Of a DNA stretch of 64,000 bases, positions 1 to 7,269 are shown in pieces. The DNA is taken from positions 828,565 to 892,564 of the forward strand of contig NZ_LT964739.1 of the NCBI RefSeq assembly GCF_900240265.1. The letters are read 5' to 3'. The stretch's first letter is position 1. Each line of letters begins with the position of its first letter. The position numbers were made by a program, and so were the translations under genes. The notes under the pieces are model-generated. The model saw only the letters and a list, made by a program, of their open reading frames with translations. It had not been told where the DNA came from and searched no databases. The DNA is from Galactobacillus timonensis. Its GTDB lineage: Bacteria > Bacillota_I > Bacilli_A > Erysipelotrichales > Erysipelotrichaceae.

Positions 1-605
1 GTAATTTTGCCTGCCCTTTTTGCCAGAATTACAGGATCTCGATGAGCGATGCGGATGCGGTGCGCTGGATCTCTGTTTCGCCGCAGGAACTGGCGGTGCG
101 GGCACGTTCGATCCTGGGAAATCTTGGCGTTGCCTTCACTTACAATGAACCTTTGATATCGTATGAATACATCATTGATACGGCGCGTCTGTTACGGCCG
201 GAGTATAAGATCGTTCTCGTCAGTAATGGCTGTGTCTCAAAAGATGTTCTTGATCAGCTGCTTCCCTATATCGATGCCATCAACATTGATCTGAAAGGTG
301 ACGAGGCATTTTATCGGGAGCTTGGGGGAAGCTATGCGCTTGTGAAACAGACAATTGCGTCATGTGTACCGCGCATTCATACGGAAGTGACGATGCTGGT
401 GATCCCGGGTAAAAATGATAATCCGGCCTGGATCGATGCGGAAAGTACGTGGCTTTCGCAGCTGTCGGAAGATGTGGTGCTGCATCTGTCGCGGTATTTT
501 CCGCGCTATCATTATGCGATCGAAGCGACGCCGCGGGAAACGATTCTGCAGCTGCAGCAGGCGGCGCAGAAACATCTGCGAAATGTATATACTGGGAATA
601 TGTGA
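1..605 (+). CDS. Radical SAM protein, AmmeMemoRadiSam/PflA-activase type (5' end outside window)
   Basis: The reading frame is open from base 3 and the first two bases are the end of a Cys-compatible codon, so the visible start reads (C)NFACPFCQNYRIS. This is the CxxxCxxC cluster loop that binds the 4Fe-4S cluster and S-adenosylmethionine in radical SAM enzymes. An internal ATG at 42 lies after this loop and is not the true start. Downstream, FTYNEPLISYEY, the NIDLKG segment and the C-terminal VYTGN match single-domain radical SAM enzymes related to pyruvate formate-lyase activase, especially those of the AmmeMemoRadiSam group. The substrate is unknown. The stop overlaps the next ATG by one base, so the two genes are probably translationally coupled. 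Confidence 0.8.
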   Translation, partial: NFACPFCQNYRISMSDADAVRWISVSPQELAVRARSILGNLGVAFTYNEPLISYEYIIDTARLLRPEYKIVLVSNGCVSKDVLDQLLPYIDAINIDLKGDEAFYRELGGSYALVKQTIASCVPRIHTEVTMLVIPGKNDNPAWIDAESTWLSQLSEDVVLHLSRYFPRYHYAIEATPRETILQLQQAAQKHLRNVYTGNM

Positions 606-1195
606 TGCGTGTTGATCTGAAGAAGCTGGAAGACGAGGCGAGGCGGAAGGATATTCCGCTGATGTTTGACGATGGGATGAATTATCTTTGCGATTACCTG
701 AACTTTCATCCGGAAGTGATGCGGATTCTGGAGGCGGGGACGGCTGTCGGCTGGTCGAGCATGAAGATGGCATCGGTGCGCGACAACATTACGATCGATA
801 CGATCGAGATTGATGAAGAGCGCTATCAGGCGGCGAAGAAAAACATCGCGGCGGCGGGGCTGGATGATCGCATCTTCTGCTGGAACATGGATGCGCTCGA
901 CTATGCGACGGTAAAGTACTATGATCTGTTCTTTATTGATGCGGCCAAGTCGCAGTATGCACGTATGGTTAGGCATTTTCTTGCCTTTTCCTATGTGGGG
1001 TCCGTCTTTGTGTTCGACAACCTCAATTTCCATGGCATCGTCGATGATCCTTCGCTTTCAAACAATCGCTCGACGCTGCAGATGACGCGCAAGATTGCAA
1101 AGTTTCGCGACTGGCTGGCTGGCAACGATGCGTTTGCGACAGAGTTTCATCCGGAAATTGGAGATGGGATTGCGTTTGCAAAAAGGGTGAAATAA
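605..1195 (+). CDS. Class I SAM-dependent O-methyltransferase, TrmR/YrrM-like
   Basis: This 196-residue protein has the Rossmann glycine motif LEAGTAVGWSS (about residues 44-54, usually E-I-G-T-A-x-G-Y-S), an acidic ribose-binding strand IEID and a VFDNLNF segment, as in the methyltransferase 3 / catechol O-methyltransferase-like family. Bacillus TrmR (YrrM), a tRNA wobble 5-hydroxyuridine methyltransferase, is a plausible relative, but the sequence does not prove that role. The start at 605 shares a base with the upstream stop (TGATG), which favours it over the longer frame reaching back to 449 inside the radical SAM gene. A hairpin terminator follows. Confidence 0.78.
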   Translation: MRVDLKKLEDEARRKDIPLMFDDGMNYLCDYLNFHPEVMRILEAGTAVGWSSMKMASVRDNITIDTIEIDEERYQAAKKNIAAAGLDDRIFCWNMDALDYATVKYYDLFFIDAAKSQYARMVRHFLAFSYVGSVFVFDNLNFHGIVDDPSLSNNRSTLQMTRKIAKFRDWLAGNDAFATEFHPEIGDGIAFAKRVK

Positions 1196-1234
1196 AAGAG
1201 AAACTGGATTTTGAATGTCCAATTTCTCTTTTTT
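1196..1234. terminator. Bidirectional intrinsic terminator
   Basis: An inverted repeat (AAGAGAAACTGGA at 1196-1208 and TCCAATTTCTCTT at 1218-1230, one G-T pair) is followed by a T-run on the + strand and preceded by A-rich sequence. It lies between two convergent genes and can serve both. Confidence 0.8.
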
Positions 1235-1235
1235 C

Positions 1236-2087
1236 TTAGAAATGATGGCCGCCGGAACTGTGCATTCCGCCTGAGGAATGATACGTGGCTCCGCTTCCTC
1301 CGTTTAGGCTGCCGGAATCCTGCGGTGGCTTTGGAACGTGGCGAACGGTGCGGTTTCGGAACATAAAGTAATCCTGATATACTTCCAGATCCAGCTTCTT
1401 GTTCTGGTAGATGCCAGCGTTTTTCTGTATGCCTGTGTTGTTCAGCGCCTGTCGGCGTACCAGATTGATGATGAATGCCAGGACTGCTGCTGCGATCGCT
1501 GCCCATGGCAGATAGCTGAAGAATTGTTCCTTGCGCTGCTGAGGCGTCGTTTCTACGAGATGCTGGCTGATGGGTGGATCGGTATAGACCGGTTCGTAGT
1601 AGGCGTAATCACTGTTTTCCAGGATGGAAGCCGCTTGATTAAGGAATGCCTGGGCGCCGCCGTTCCAGTCATCGTTACGGAAATAGTCCAGGACAATATC
1701 GTTGAGATTGTCGAGTTCACTGGTTGTAAAGACATCGGTCGCGGCACCATAGCTGAAGCTGTCAAAATAACGATCCTCGACGGCAACGGCGAGCAGGATG
1801 CCGCTTTTTCCATCGCCCCAGCCTAAGCCATGGTTGTAATAGGTGTATTCGGCAAACTCACTGTCACTGTAGCCGTGCATCGTATCGGTGAAGACGACAT
1901 AGATGCCGATTTCGTTGGCAGTGCAGATTTCTTCGGCCGCCTGTTCGAGTGTTGAATACTCTTCCGTTGTTAATACACCAGCATCATCAATGATGCAGCT
2001 GCCTTCGCTATGTACCGGCAGAAGGGACCATGACATTGTCAGCATGCATGCCAGCAGGATGGTCAGGTGTTTTATCATGTTCCGCAT
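1236..2087 (-). CDS. TPM-domain membrane protein, YdjH-like
   Basis: The 283-residue product has a signal or anchor segment (MIKHLTILLACMLTMSW), a TPM (YgcG/Psb32) domain with the typical IIDDAGVLT opening and GIYVVFTD strand (about residues 30-165), one transmembrane helix near residues 192-212 and a Gly/Ser/His-rich tail. The start at 2087 has GGAGG eight bases upstream and sits one base after the preceding stop; a longer frame to 2117 lacks such a site. It is the last gene of a three-gene minus-strand operon (SPFH, zinc ribbon, TPM) matching the content of Bacillus ydjI-ydjG-ydjH, whose products recruit a PspA-type protein to the membrane. No pspA homologue is present here. Confidence 0.78.
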   Translation of the reverse strand: MRNMIKHLTILLACMLTMSWSLLPVHSEGSCIIDDAGVLTTEEYSTLEQAAEEICTANEIGIYVVFTDTMHGYSDSEFAEYTYYNHGLGWGDGKSGILLAVAVEDRYFDSFSYGAATDVFTTSELDNLNDIVLDYFRNDDWNGGAQAFLNQAASILENSDYAYYEPVYTDPPISQHLVETTPQQRKEQFFSYLPWAAIAAAVLAFIINLVRRQALNNTGIQKNAGIYQNKKLDLEVYQDYFMFRNRTVRHVPKPPQDSGSLNGGSGATYHSSGGMHSSGGHHF

Positions 2088-2088
2088 C

Positions 2089-3174
2089 TTAGAAGCCTCC
2101 CGCCATCCCGTAGGCAATCAGAGAAAAAATGAAGAAGAAAATCAGAAACAGAAGGATCGTTGAGCGGATGAAGGCATTGGAGTCCGCCGGCAGCTCGCCG
2201 ACGACCTTTCCGTTTTGACCGTTGATGGCAAACTGGTAGGTCTTGTTGTGCCACGTTGTGGCAAGCATCCAAACGGGGAGAAAGACATATTCCGCATTCT
2301 CTTTTGTTGGCTGGATACTTTGGGCGACGCGGATCACCTGTTGATAGCCGATCGTTGTTGCATCGAGCGCATTCTGCGTCGTGCGGATCATTCTCTCTTC
2401 GGCACGGGACCGGTTTTCTTCCGCCGTAATGTCATAGCTGTCAGCGATACATCCGGCCATGTAGGAGGATTGGAAGGAAACGAGCTTTGTATAATCAAAG
2501 GGCTCCAGAGAATCCATGTATTCATCCCTCATCTGCTTCGACGCATCGGCGGGAACATAATGAAAATCTGTATTGCCGCGGCGCACGAGGCGGAAATGAT
2601 CCGTCTCAGTTACGATATCGTCTCCCTGAGGATATTCGTTGATCCGAATCGCGTCATACAAAGCATCGATCGAAATATTTGCATCATAGAGCCAGAAAGG
2701 GACATAGACGCTCTGTACTTTCTGAATCTGGTTTTCGGAAGAAAAATCGCGGGGAAGAAACGGCTTTCCATGATAGAAGCTTCGCAGCGCCTCCTCTGCC
2801 TGCTGTTTGGTGATCTGAAACGGAAGGATCGCGGCCGGTTTTTTTGCCTTGAACTGGGAAGCGATGATATTGGTATTGCCACAATAAGGACACAGGGTCA
2901 CGGCCGTGTTCTCACTGGCGTAGAGATTTGCACCGCAGGAAGGGCAGGAATAGGCGCGCAGCTGTGCGGCCTCTGCCTGTGAATACTGATCATCCTGCTG
3001 CGTCAGAACTACGGTATTGGCCGCCTGCTCTTCTTTAGCGGCGAAATATGCCTGAACCTCAGCTTCCGTGAAGGTGCTGTCACAATAGGGGCAGGCCAGC
3101 TTCTGCTTTGCAGGATCAAACTTCAGCGGGCCGCCGCAGTTGGGACATTTGTATTCGAATGTATCAGAGGGCAT
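2089..3174 (-). CDS. Zinc-ribbon membrane protein, YdjG-like
   Basis: This 361-residue protein starts with two zinc ribbons: CPNC/CPYC in the first 35 residues and CPSC/CPYC around residues 77-98. A long soluble domain and a C-terminal hydrophobic helix (near residues 340-358) follow. Zinc-ribbon proteins with this architecture occur beside SPFH and TPM proteins, as in Bacillus ydjG. It starts three bases after the stop of the SPFH gene and ends one base before the TPM gene, so the three are co-transcribed and probably form one membrane complex. SD pairing at its start is weak, consistent with coupling. Confidence 0.75.
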   Translation of the reverse strand: MPSDTFEYKCPNCGGPLKFDPAKQKLACPYCDSTFTEAEVQAYFAAKEEQAANTVVLTQQDDQYSQAEAAQLRAYSCPSCGANLYASENTAVTLCPYCGNTNIIASQFKAKKPAAILPFQITKQQAEEALRSFYHGKPFLPRDFSSENQIQKVQSVYVPFWLYDANISIDALYDAIRINEYPQGDDIVTETDHFRLVRRGNTDFHYVPADASKQMRDEYMDSLEPFDYTKLVSFQSSYMAGCIADSYDITAEENRSRAEERMIRTTQNALDATTIGYQQVIRVAQSIQPTKENAEYVFLPVWMLATTWHNKTYQFAINGQNGKVVGELPADSNAFIRSTILLFLIFFFIFSLIAYGMAGGF

Positions 3175-3177
3175 GGA

Positions 3178-4278
3178 TTACATCTGCGGCTTCTTTGTCC
3201 CGCAATGGGAGCAGAAGTTGCCTGTATTCTTTGTGCCGCACTTTGGGCAGTACCATTCCTGGGCACTGGAGGAATTATCTGCGGCCTGGGCATAGAGGTT
3301 ATTGACATTGATTCCGCCGGCATTCTGAGCCATGTTTACGCCCATGAATCCGTTGACGGCGCCATTGGCGTTTTTGGCCGCATCCTGCATCGCCTGTGCC
3401 TGGGCGCCGACTAATGTTGCTGCCGCAAGGGCAGGGTTCGTGTAGGCGGCGTTGCGCTGCATCTGTTTGAGCATCGTTTCATCTTCTTCGTTGGCGCTGA
3501 TCGATGAGATGCCGAAAGAGACGATGACGATTCCGCGCAGATCTTTCCACTTTTTCGAGAGCTGCTCATTTAATGCGTCCGCAAGTTCTGTTGTATGAGC
3601 AGGCACTTCGCTGTAGCGAACGCCTTTGGCGGAAACAGCCGCAAAGGCAGGCTGCAGGGCAGTGAGAAGTTCGCTGCGCAGCTGATCCTCCAGCTGATCA
3701 ACGGTATAGGCATTAGAAACATTGCCGCAGACGTTGGTATAGAAGAGGATGGGGTCCTCTACCTTAATGCTGTATTCACCAAAACACCGGACACCGATAT
3801 CAATATCGATGCCGGCACGGGCGTCGACAACGCGGAACGGGACCGCATTCGGTGTACCGTATTTGAGACCTGGAAGTTCTTTGGTATTGAAATAGTAGAC
3901 GCGCTGATCCTGCGCCGCGCTGCCGCCGAAGGTGAAGCGTTTGCCAATCTCAGAGAATACACCCTTGACACTTGAGGCGAGATTGCCGGTAAAAAGAGAC
4001 GGAGAAGCAGAGGAGTCCCAGGTATATTCCCCAGGCTGGGCACAGATATCGACGACCTGTCCCTGTTCCGTGATGATGGCACATTGGCCGTCTGCTACGG
4101 CAACGATGGAGCCGTCGGTGATGATGTTGTCTTTGGGATGGGATCCGAATCCTTTTGTTTTATGCGAAGCCTTGACGGCTATTGTGTTTGCGCCAAGTGC
4201 GTCGCAGTAGAAGTAATCTTTCCAGGAGTCGGAAAGGGTGGAACTGATGGCACTGATGCCTGCCTGAATGAATCCCAT
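3178..4278 (-). CDS. SPFH-domain protein with C-terminal zinc ribbon, YdjI-like
   Basis: The 366-residue protein begins MGFIQAGISAI at 4278, with AAGGAAGG about eight to ten bases upstream; a longer frame to 4398 is not preferred. It carries an SPFH/band-7-like domain (often annotated as virion core protein) from about residues 20 to 250. A helical Ala/Gln-rich region follows, then a CPKCG-(8)-CSHCG zinc ribbon at the extreme C-terminus. Bacillus YdjI has the same composition and acts with YdjG and YdjH in membrane stress. This is the first gene of the operon. A TATAAT box on the minus strand (4318-4313) is a candidate -10, but I see no convincing -35. Confidence 0.78.
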   Translation of the reverse strand: MGFIQAGISAISSTLSDSWKDYFYCDALGANTIAVKASHKTKGFGSHPKDNIITDGSIVAVADGQCAIITEQGQVVDICAQPGEYTWDSSASPSLFTGNLASSVKGVFSEIGKRFTFGGSAAQDQRVYYFNTKELPGLKYGTPNAVPFRVVDARAGIDIDIGVRCFGEYSIKVEDPILFYTNVCGNVSNAYTVDQLEDQLRSELLTALQPAFAAVSAKGVRYSEVPAHTTELADALNEQLSKKWKDLRGIVIVSFGISSISANEEDETMLKQMQRNAAYTNPALAAATLVGAQAQAMQDAAKNANGAVNGFMGVNMAQNAGGINVNNLYAQAADNSSSAQEWYCPKCGTKNTGNFCSHCGTKKPQM

Positions 4279-4543
4279 AGATATGTACCTTCCTTTCGGT
4301 TGATTCAAGAAAATTATAGTTGAGCAGTTGAATGTTTCATAGTCTGGAAACAATATTAGACAAGAATGCCGTTTGACCATGGGCCCGGTTCGACACATGT
4401 ACCATGGGGATTTTGTGAACTACTCTGCTCATTAGAGACGAGTAGTTCACGTTACTTACATCGTTAAATGAGCCTTCGTGCATGAATCTGCCTGCGAGAA
4501 GACGAGAGCGATTTTCTGTACGCATGAGCTTCGTTGATACAGG
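4279..4543. other. Intergenic region between the SPFH operon and rplK
   Basis: No gene is supported here. It holds the candidate minus-strand -10 (TATAAT, 4318-4313), two copies of ACCATGGG 25 bp apart (4376-4383, 4401-4408) and a long perfect inverted repeat listed separately. nusG, secE and rpmG, which usually precede rplK, are absent. Confidence 0.6.
4415..4450. repeat. Long perfect inverted repeat / hairpin
   Basis: GTGAACTACTC (4415-4425) and GAGTAGTTCAC (4440-4450) form an 11-bp perfect stem. Inside the loop, CTC-ATTA-GAG can add three pairs. No T-run follows on either strand, so it is not a standard terminator. It lies between two divergent promoters and could be an operator or a structured RNA. 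Confidence 0.7.
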
Positions 4544-4572
4544 TTGACGATTGCTCAGGCAGGTTCTATACT
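4544..4572 (+). promoter_or_regulatory. Sigma-A promoter of rplK-rplA
   Basis: TTGACG (4544-4549), a 17-bp spacer and TATACT (4567-4572) form a near-consensus promoter. The predicted start near 4579 gives a leader of about 95 nt before rplK. Confidence 0.8.
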
Positions 4573-4603
4573 AATCAAGCGCACTTTTTGTGTGCGTATT
4601 CAG

Positions 4604-4642
4604 ATGCGTGGGAGGACAGCAACTGTCCGCATACCACTGCAT
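4604..4642 (+). promoter_or_regulatory. Ribosomal protein L1 autoregulatory leader
   Basis: The leader folds as ATGC-GTG...CAC-TGCAT with an inner stem GGACAG/CTGTCC (4614-4619 / 4623-4628). It contains GTGGGAG (4608-4614) opposite ATACCAC (4631-4637). The same paired strings occur in the L1-binding helices of the 23S gene in this window (14624-14630 and 14674-14680). L1 is known to repress its own operon by binding such a mimic. A small upstream hairpin (GCGCAC-TTTTT-GTGTGC) begins at 4579. Confidence 0.75.
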
Positions 4643-4674
4643 GTGAAACTTTCTATAGATAGGAGGAAAGCCAC

Positions 4675-5100
4675 ATGGCAAAGAAAGTTGCAAAGATCAG
4701 CAAACTTCAGTTCCCGGCCGGCGGTGCGAAACCGGGACCTGCTCTGGCAGCTGCAGGCATCAACATGCCGAAGTTCTGCACAGAGTTCAATGACAAGACC
4801 AAGGATCGCAAGGGCGACATTGTTCCTGTTATCATCACCGCTTATGAGGATAAGTCGTTTGACTTCGTTCTCAAGACGACTCCGGCAGCAGTTCTTCTGA
4901 AGAAGGCTGCAGGCGTTGAGACTGCATCCGGTACGCCGAACAAGACGACGGCCGGCAAGATTACGGCTGCTCAGCTCAAGGAGATCGCTGAGTACAAGAT
5001 GCCGGATCTGAACGCAAACGATGTTGATGCGGCAATGAAGATCATTGCCGGCACGGCCAAGAATATGGGCATCGCAATTGAAGGCTGGGAGGCAAAGTAA
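4675..5100 (+). CDS. rplK: 50S ribosomal protein L11
   Basis: The 141-residue product has the full L11 pattern: the [20 protein letters not shown]-terminal domain with its Pro-rich S-adenosylmethionine/EF-G-facing loop, the linker [14 protein letters not shown] and the C-terminal RNA-binding domain ending near [14 protein letters not shown]11 forms the GTPase-associated centre on 23S rRNA. The AGGAGG SD lies 4661-4666, eight bases before the ATG. It is expressed with rplA from the promoter at 4544 and is presumably repressed by L1. The usual partners nusG/secE upstream and rplJ/rplL downstream are missing. Confidence 0.98.
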   Translation: MAKKVAKISKLQFPAGGAKPGPALAAAGINMPKFCTEFNDKTKDRKGDIVPVIITAYEDKSFDFVLKTTPAAVLLKKAAGVETASGTPNKTTAGKITAAQLKEIAEYKMPDLNANDVDAAMKIIAGTAKNMGIAIEGWEAK

Positions 5101-5101
5101 G

Positions 5102-5779
5102 ATGGCTGGAAAGAAGTATAAGGCTGCGCTCGCCCAGGTCGATCGCACAAAGACATACCCGTATGCAGAGGCAGTTGCCCTCGCTAAGAAGACGAGCACG
5201 ACGAAGTTTGATTCTTCGATTGAGGCTTGCTTCAATCTGAACATTGATCCGCGTCAGGCAGATCAGAATATCCGTGGCGCTATGGTTCTTCCCAATGGCA
5301 CCGGCCGTTCGCAGAAGGTTCTGGTTATTGCGGATGGTGCCAAGGCTGAGGAAGCCAAGGCTGCAGGTGCTGATTTCGTCGGTGCCGATGATATGCTCGA
5401 GCAGATCAAGAATGGCTGGCTGGGCTTCGATGTTATCGTTGCGACGCCGAACATGATGGGCAAGCTTGGCCGTTTCGGTAAGCTGCTTGGTCCGAAGGGC
5501 CTGATGCCGAACCCTAAGACGGGTACGGTTACGATGAACATTGCGCAGGCTGTTGAAGAGATCAAGAAGGGCAAGGTTGAGTATCGTACGGATAAGGATG
5601 GCAACGTCAACGTTATGATTGGCAAGGCTTCCTTCTCGGAAGAGGCTCTGGCTGAGAACTTCAAGGCTCTCTATGATCAGATTGCCAAGGTTCGTCCGGC
5701 TTCGGTCAAGGGCAACTACATGAACTCGGTTACTGTCGCTTCGACGATGGGCCCGGGCGTCAAGGTTACGATTGCGTAA
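5102..5779 (+). CDS. rplA: 50S ribosomal protein L1
   Basis: This 225-residue protein is typical L1: [10 protein letters not shown] start, [20 protein letters not shown] signature (about residues 120-139) and a [13 protein letters not shown] ending. L1 binds the mobile stalk of 23S rRNA and represses its own mRNA. The start at 5102 is one base after the rplK stop, with GGGAGG inside the end of rplK. A longer frame reaching back to 5045 overlaps rplK and is rejected. A strong terminator follows, so the operon has only two genes. Confidence 0.98.
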   Translation: MAGKKYKAALAQVDRTKTYPYAEAVALAKKTSTTKFDSSIEACFNLNIDPRQADQNIRGAMVLPNGTGRSQKVLVIADGAKAEEAKAAGADFVGADDMLEQIKNGWLGFDVIVATPNMMGKLGRFGKLLGPKGLMPNPKTGTVTMNIAQAVEEIKKGKVEYRTDKDGNVNVMIGKASFSEEALAENFKALYDQIAKVRPASVKGNYMNSVTVASTMGPGVKVTIA

Positions 5780-5794
5780 TTCATTTAACAATGA

Positions 5795-5824
5795 GGACAT
5801 TCCAATGCGGAGTGTCCTTTTTTT
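5795..5824 (+). terminator. Intrinsic terminator of rplK-rplA
   Basis: GGACATTCC (5795-5803) and GGAGTGTCC (5809-5817) pair over nine positions with one wobble, followed by seven T residues. Confidence 0.9.
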
Positions 5825-5866
5825 CTAAGGCAATGTCATTACCCGGCCTGGATAGGGGCATTAGGC

Positions 5867-5872
5867 TATAAT
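5867..5872 (+). promoter_or_regulatory. Candidate -10 box of the hypB-tldD operon
   Basis: A perfect TATAAT lies 31 bp before the first hypB-like ATG. No convincing -35 hexamer is seen at 16-18 bp, so the assignment is tentative. Confidence 0.4.
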
Positions 5873-5903
5873 GGATGCACGTGAATATTAATCAGGAGGT
5901 AAT

Positions 5904-6590
5904 ATGGCCGATTGGCAGGTAAAGGTACTGGAGGTAAAAGAATCGGTGCTTGCGGATAATGATTCGGATGCGAATGTGCTGCGTCAGGAAAACCGTGAAC
6001 GGGGCATCTGTTACTACAACCTCATGTCTTCGCCGGGGGCGGGTAAGACGACATTTCTGAAGGGGACGATCAGGCGTTTGAAGGATACGGTCCGCTTCGG
6101 TGTGATGGAAGCCGATATTGATTCGGATGTTGATGCGCAGACGATTGCGCGGCTCGGGGTTCCGGCGGTTCAGGTTCATACGGGAGGAATGTGCCATCTC
6201 GATGCGGATATGTCGCGGCAGGGTCTGCGCGAACTTCCGCTTTCTTCACTGGATCTTGTGATTCTGGAGAACGTTGGCAATCTTGTGTGCCCCGCCGAAT
6301 TTGATACCGGTGCATGGAAGAATATCGTTCTGCTGTCGGTGCCGGAAGGTGACGATAAGCCGCTCAAATATCCGCTGATGTTTGAAAAGGCGGATGTCGT
6401 CGTGATTACGAAGATCGATGCGCTGGAGGCGTTTGACTTTGACTGTGAGCGTGTGAAGCATAATATTGCGCTGCGCAATCCCAGTGTTCCTGTCTTCTTT
6501 GTGTCGTCGGTGAGCGGCGAAGGCATGGACGCATGGTGCACATGGCTCAAAAACGATCTCAACGCATGGAAGGAGGCGGCACATGTCTGA
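5904..6590 (+). CDS. hypB: HypB-type nickel-insertion GTPase, copy 1 (complete metal site)
   Basis: The 228-residue protein is a SIMIBI-class G3E GTPase. It has a P-loop MSSPGAGKTT (residues 41-50), the switch region EADIDSDVD, ENVGNLVCPAEFD and the TKID guanine-specificity motif. HypB inserts nickel during [NiFe]-hydrogenase maturation. Its G-domain metal ligands (Cys-His ... Cys) are present as C97-H98 and C129 with the family's 32-residue spacing. The N-terminal CxxCGC site and His-rich stretch of some HypBs are absent. The SD AGGAGG is well placed. No hydrogenase, hypA or urease gene is near. It overlaps the second copy by eight bases. Confidence 0.85.
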   Translation: MADWQVKVLEVKESVLADNDSDANVLRQENRERGICYYNLMSSPGAGKTTFLKGTIRRLKDTVRFGVMEADIDSDVDAQTIARLGVPAVQVHTGGMCHLDADMSRQGLRELPLSSLDLVILENVGNLVCPAEFDTGAWKNIVLLSVPEGDDKPLKYPLMFEKADVVVITKIDALEAFDFDCERVKHNIALRNPSVPVFFVSSVSGEGMDAWCTWLKNDLNAWKEAAHV

Positions 6591-7269
6591 AGTCAAAGTG
6601 ATCAACGTCAACGTCGGCGTCTTTGAAGAAAACAACCGGATTGCCGACCGGGTACGTGAACTTAACAAAGAGAGCGGAACCTTCCTGGTCAATATCATGG
6701 CTTCGCCCGGTGCCGGTAAGACGTCGGTGCTGCTGCGGACGATTGCAGCATTAAAGGATGCGTACCGGATCGGTGTTATGGAAGCTGACATCGATGCGAC
6801 CGTCGACGCCGAGAAGATGAAGCAGGCAGGCGTCCGCTCAATCCAGGTTCATACAGGCGGCGAATGTGCCATGGACGCGTCCATGACCATGCAGGCGATC
6901 AAAGAGTTTGACGCCGGCGGTCTGGATCTTCTGTTTCTTGAAAATGTGGGCAATCTCGTGTGCCCCGCAGAACAGGACACCGGCTCCAATATCAATGTCG
7001 AAATTCTCTCTGTACCTGAGGGCGATGATAAGCCGCTCAAGTATCCGCTGATGTTCCAGGTGTGTCAGTGCATTCTGGTCAACAAGACCGATACACGGAA
7101 ATTCTTCGCGTTTGATGATGCGGCCTTTGTGCAGCGGATCCATGATTTAAATCCGGATGCGAAGATCATCTTCCTTTCGGCAAAAACCGGAGAAGGATTT
7201 GAGGAATGGATTTCCTGGCTCAAGGAACAGATCGAACGGCCAGGAACAAAATCAGGAGGCAAGGAATGA
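6583..7269 (+). CDS. HypB-type GTPase, copy 2 (degenerate metal site)
   Basis: This second 228-residue paralogue keeps the P-loop ASPGAGKTS (residues 40-48), EADIDATVD, ENVGNLVCPAEQD and NKTD. The HypB metal pair Cys-His is changed to Cys-Ala (C95-A96), while C127 is retained, so it may not bind nickel in the usual way. It has the same length as copy 1 and overlaps it by eight bases, which suggests a tandem duplication followed by divergence. The two could form a heterodimer, since HypB dimerises. The SD AAGGAGG lies inside the end of copy 1. Confidence 0.82.
   Translation: MSEVKVINVNVGVFEENNRIADRVRELNKESGTFLVNIMASPGAGKTSVLLRTIAALKDAYRIGVMEADIDATVDAEKMKQAGVRSIQVHTGGECAMDASMTMQAIKEFDAGGLDLLFLENVGNLVCPAEQDTGSNINVEILSVPEGDDKPLKYPLMFQVCQCILVNKTDTRKFFAFDDAAFVQRIHDLNPDAKIIFLSAKTGEGFEEWISWLKEQIERPGTKSGGKE

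Noticed and set aside
4376-4408. tRNA-like GGTTCGA string near 4387
   Set aside because: Flanking bases do not form a T-arm or acceptor stem.
5904-7269. HypB pair as UreG (urease accessory) proteins
   Set aside because: Copy 1 has the HypB Cys-His-Leu-Asp-Ala motif, and no urease genes are present.
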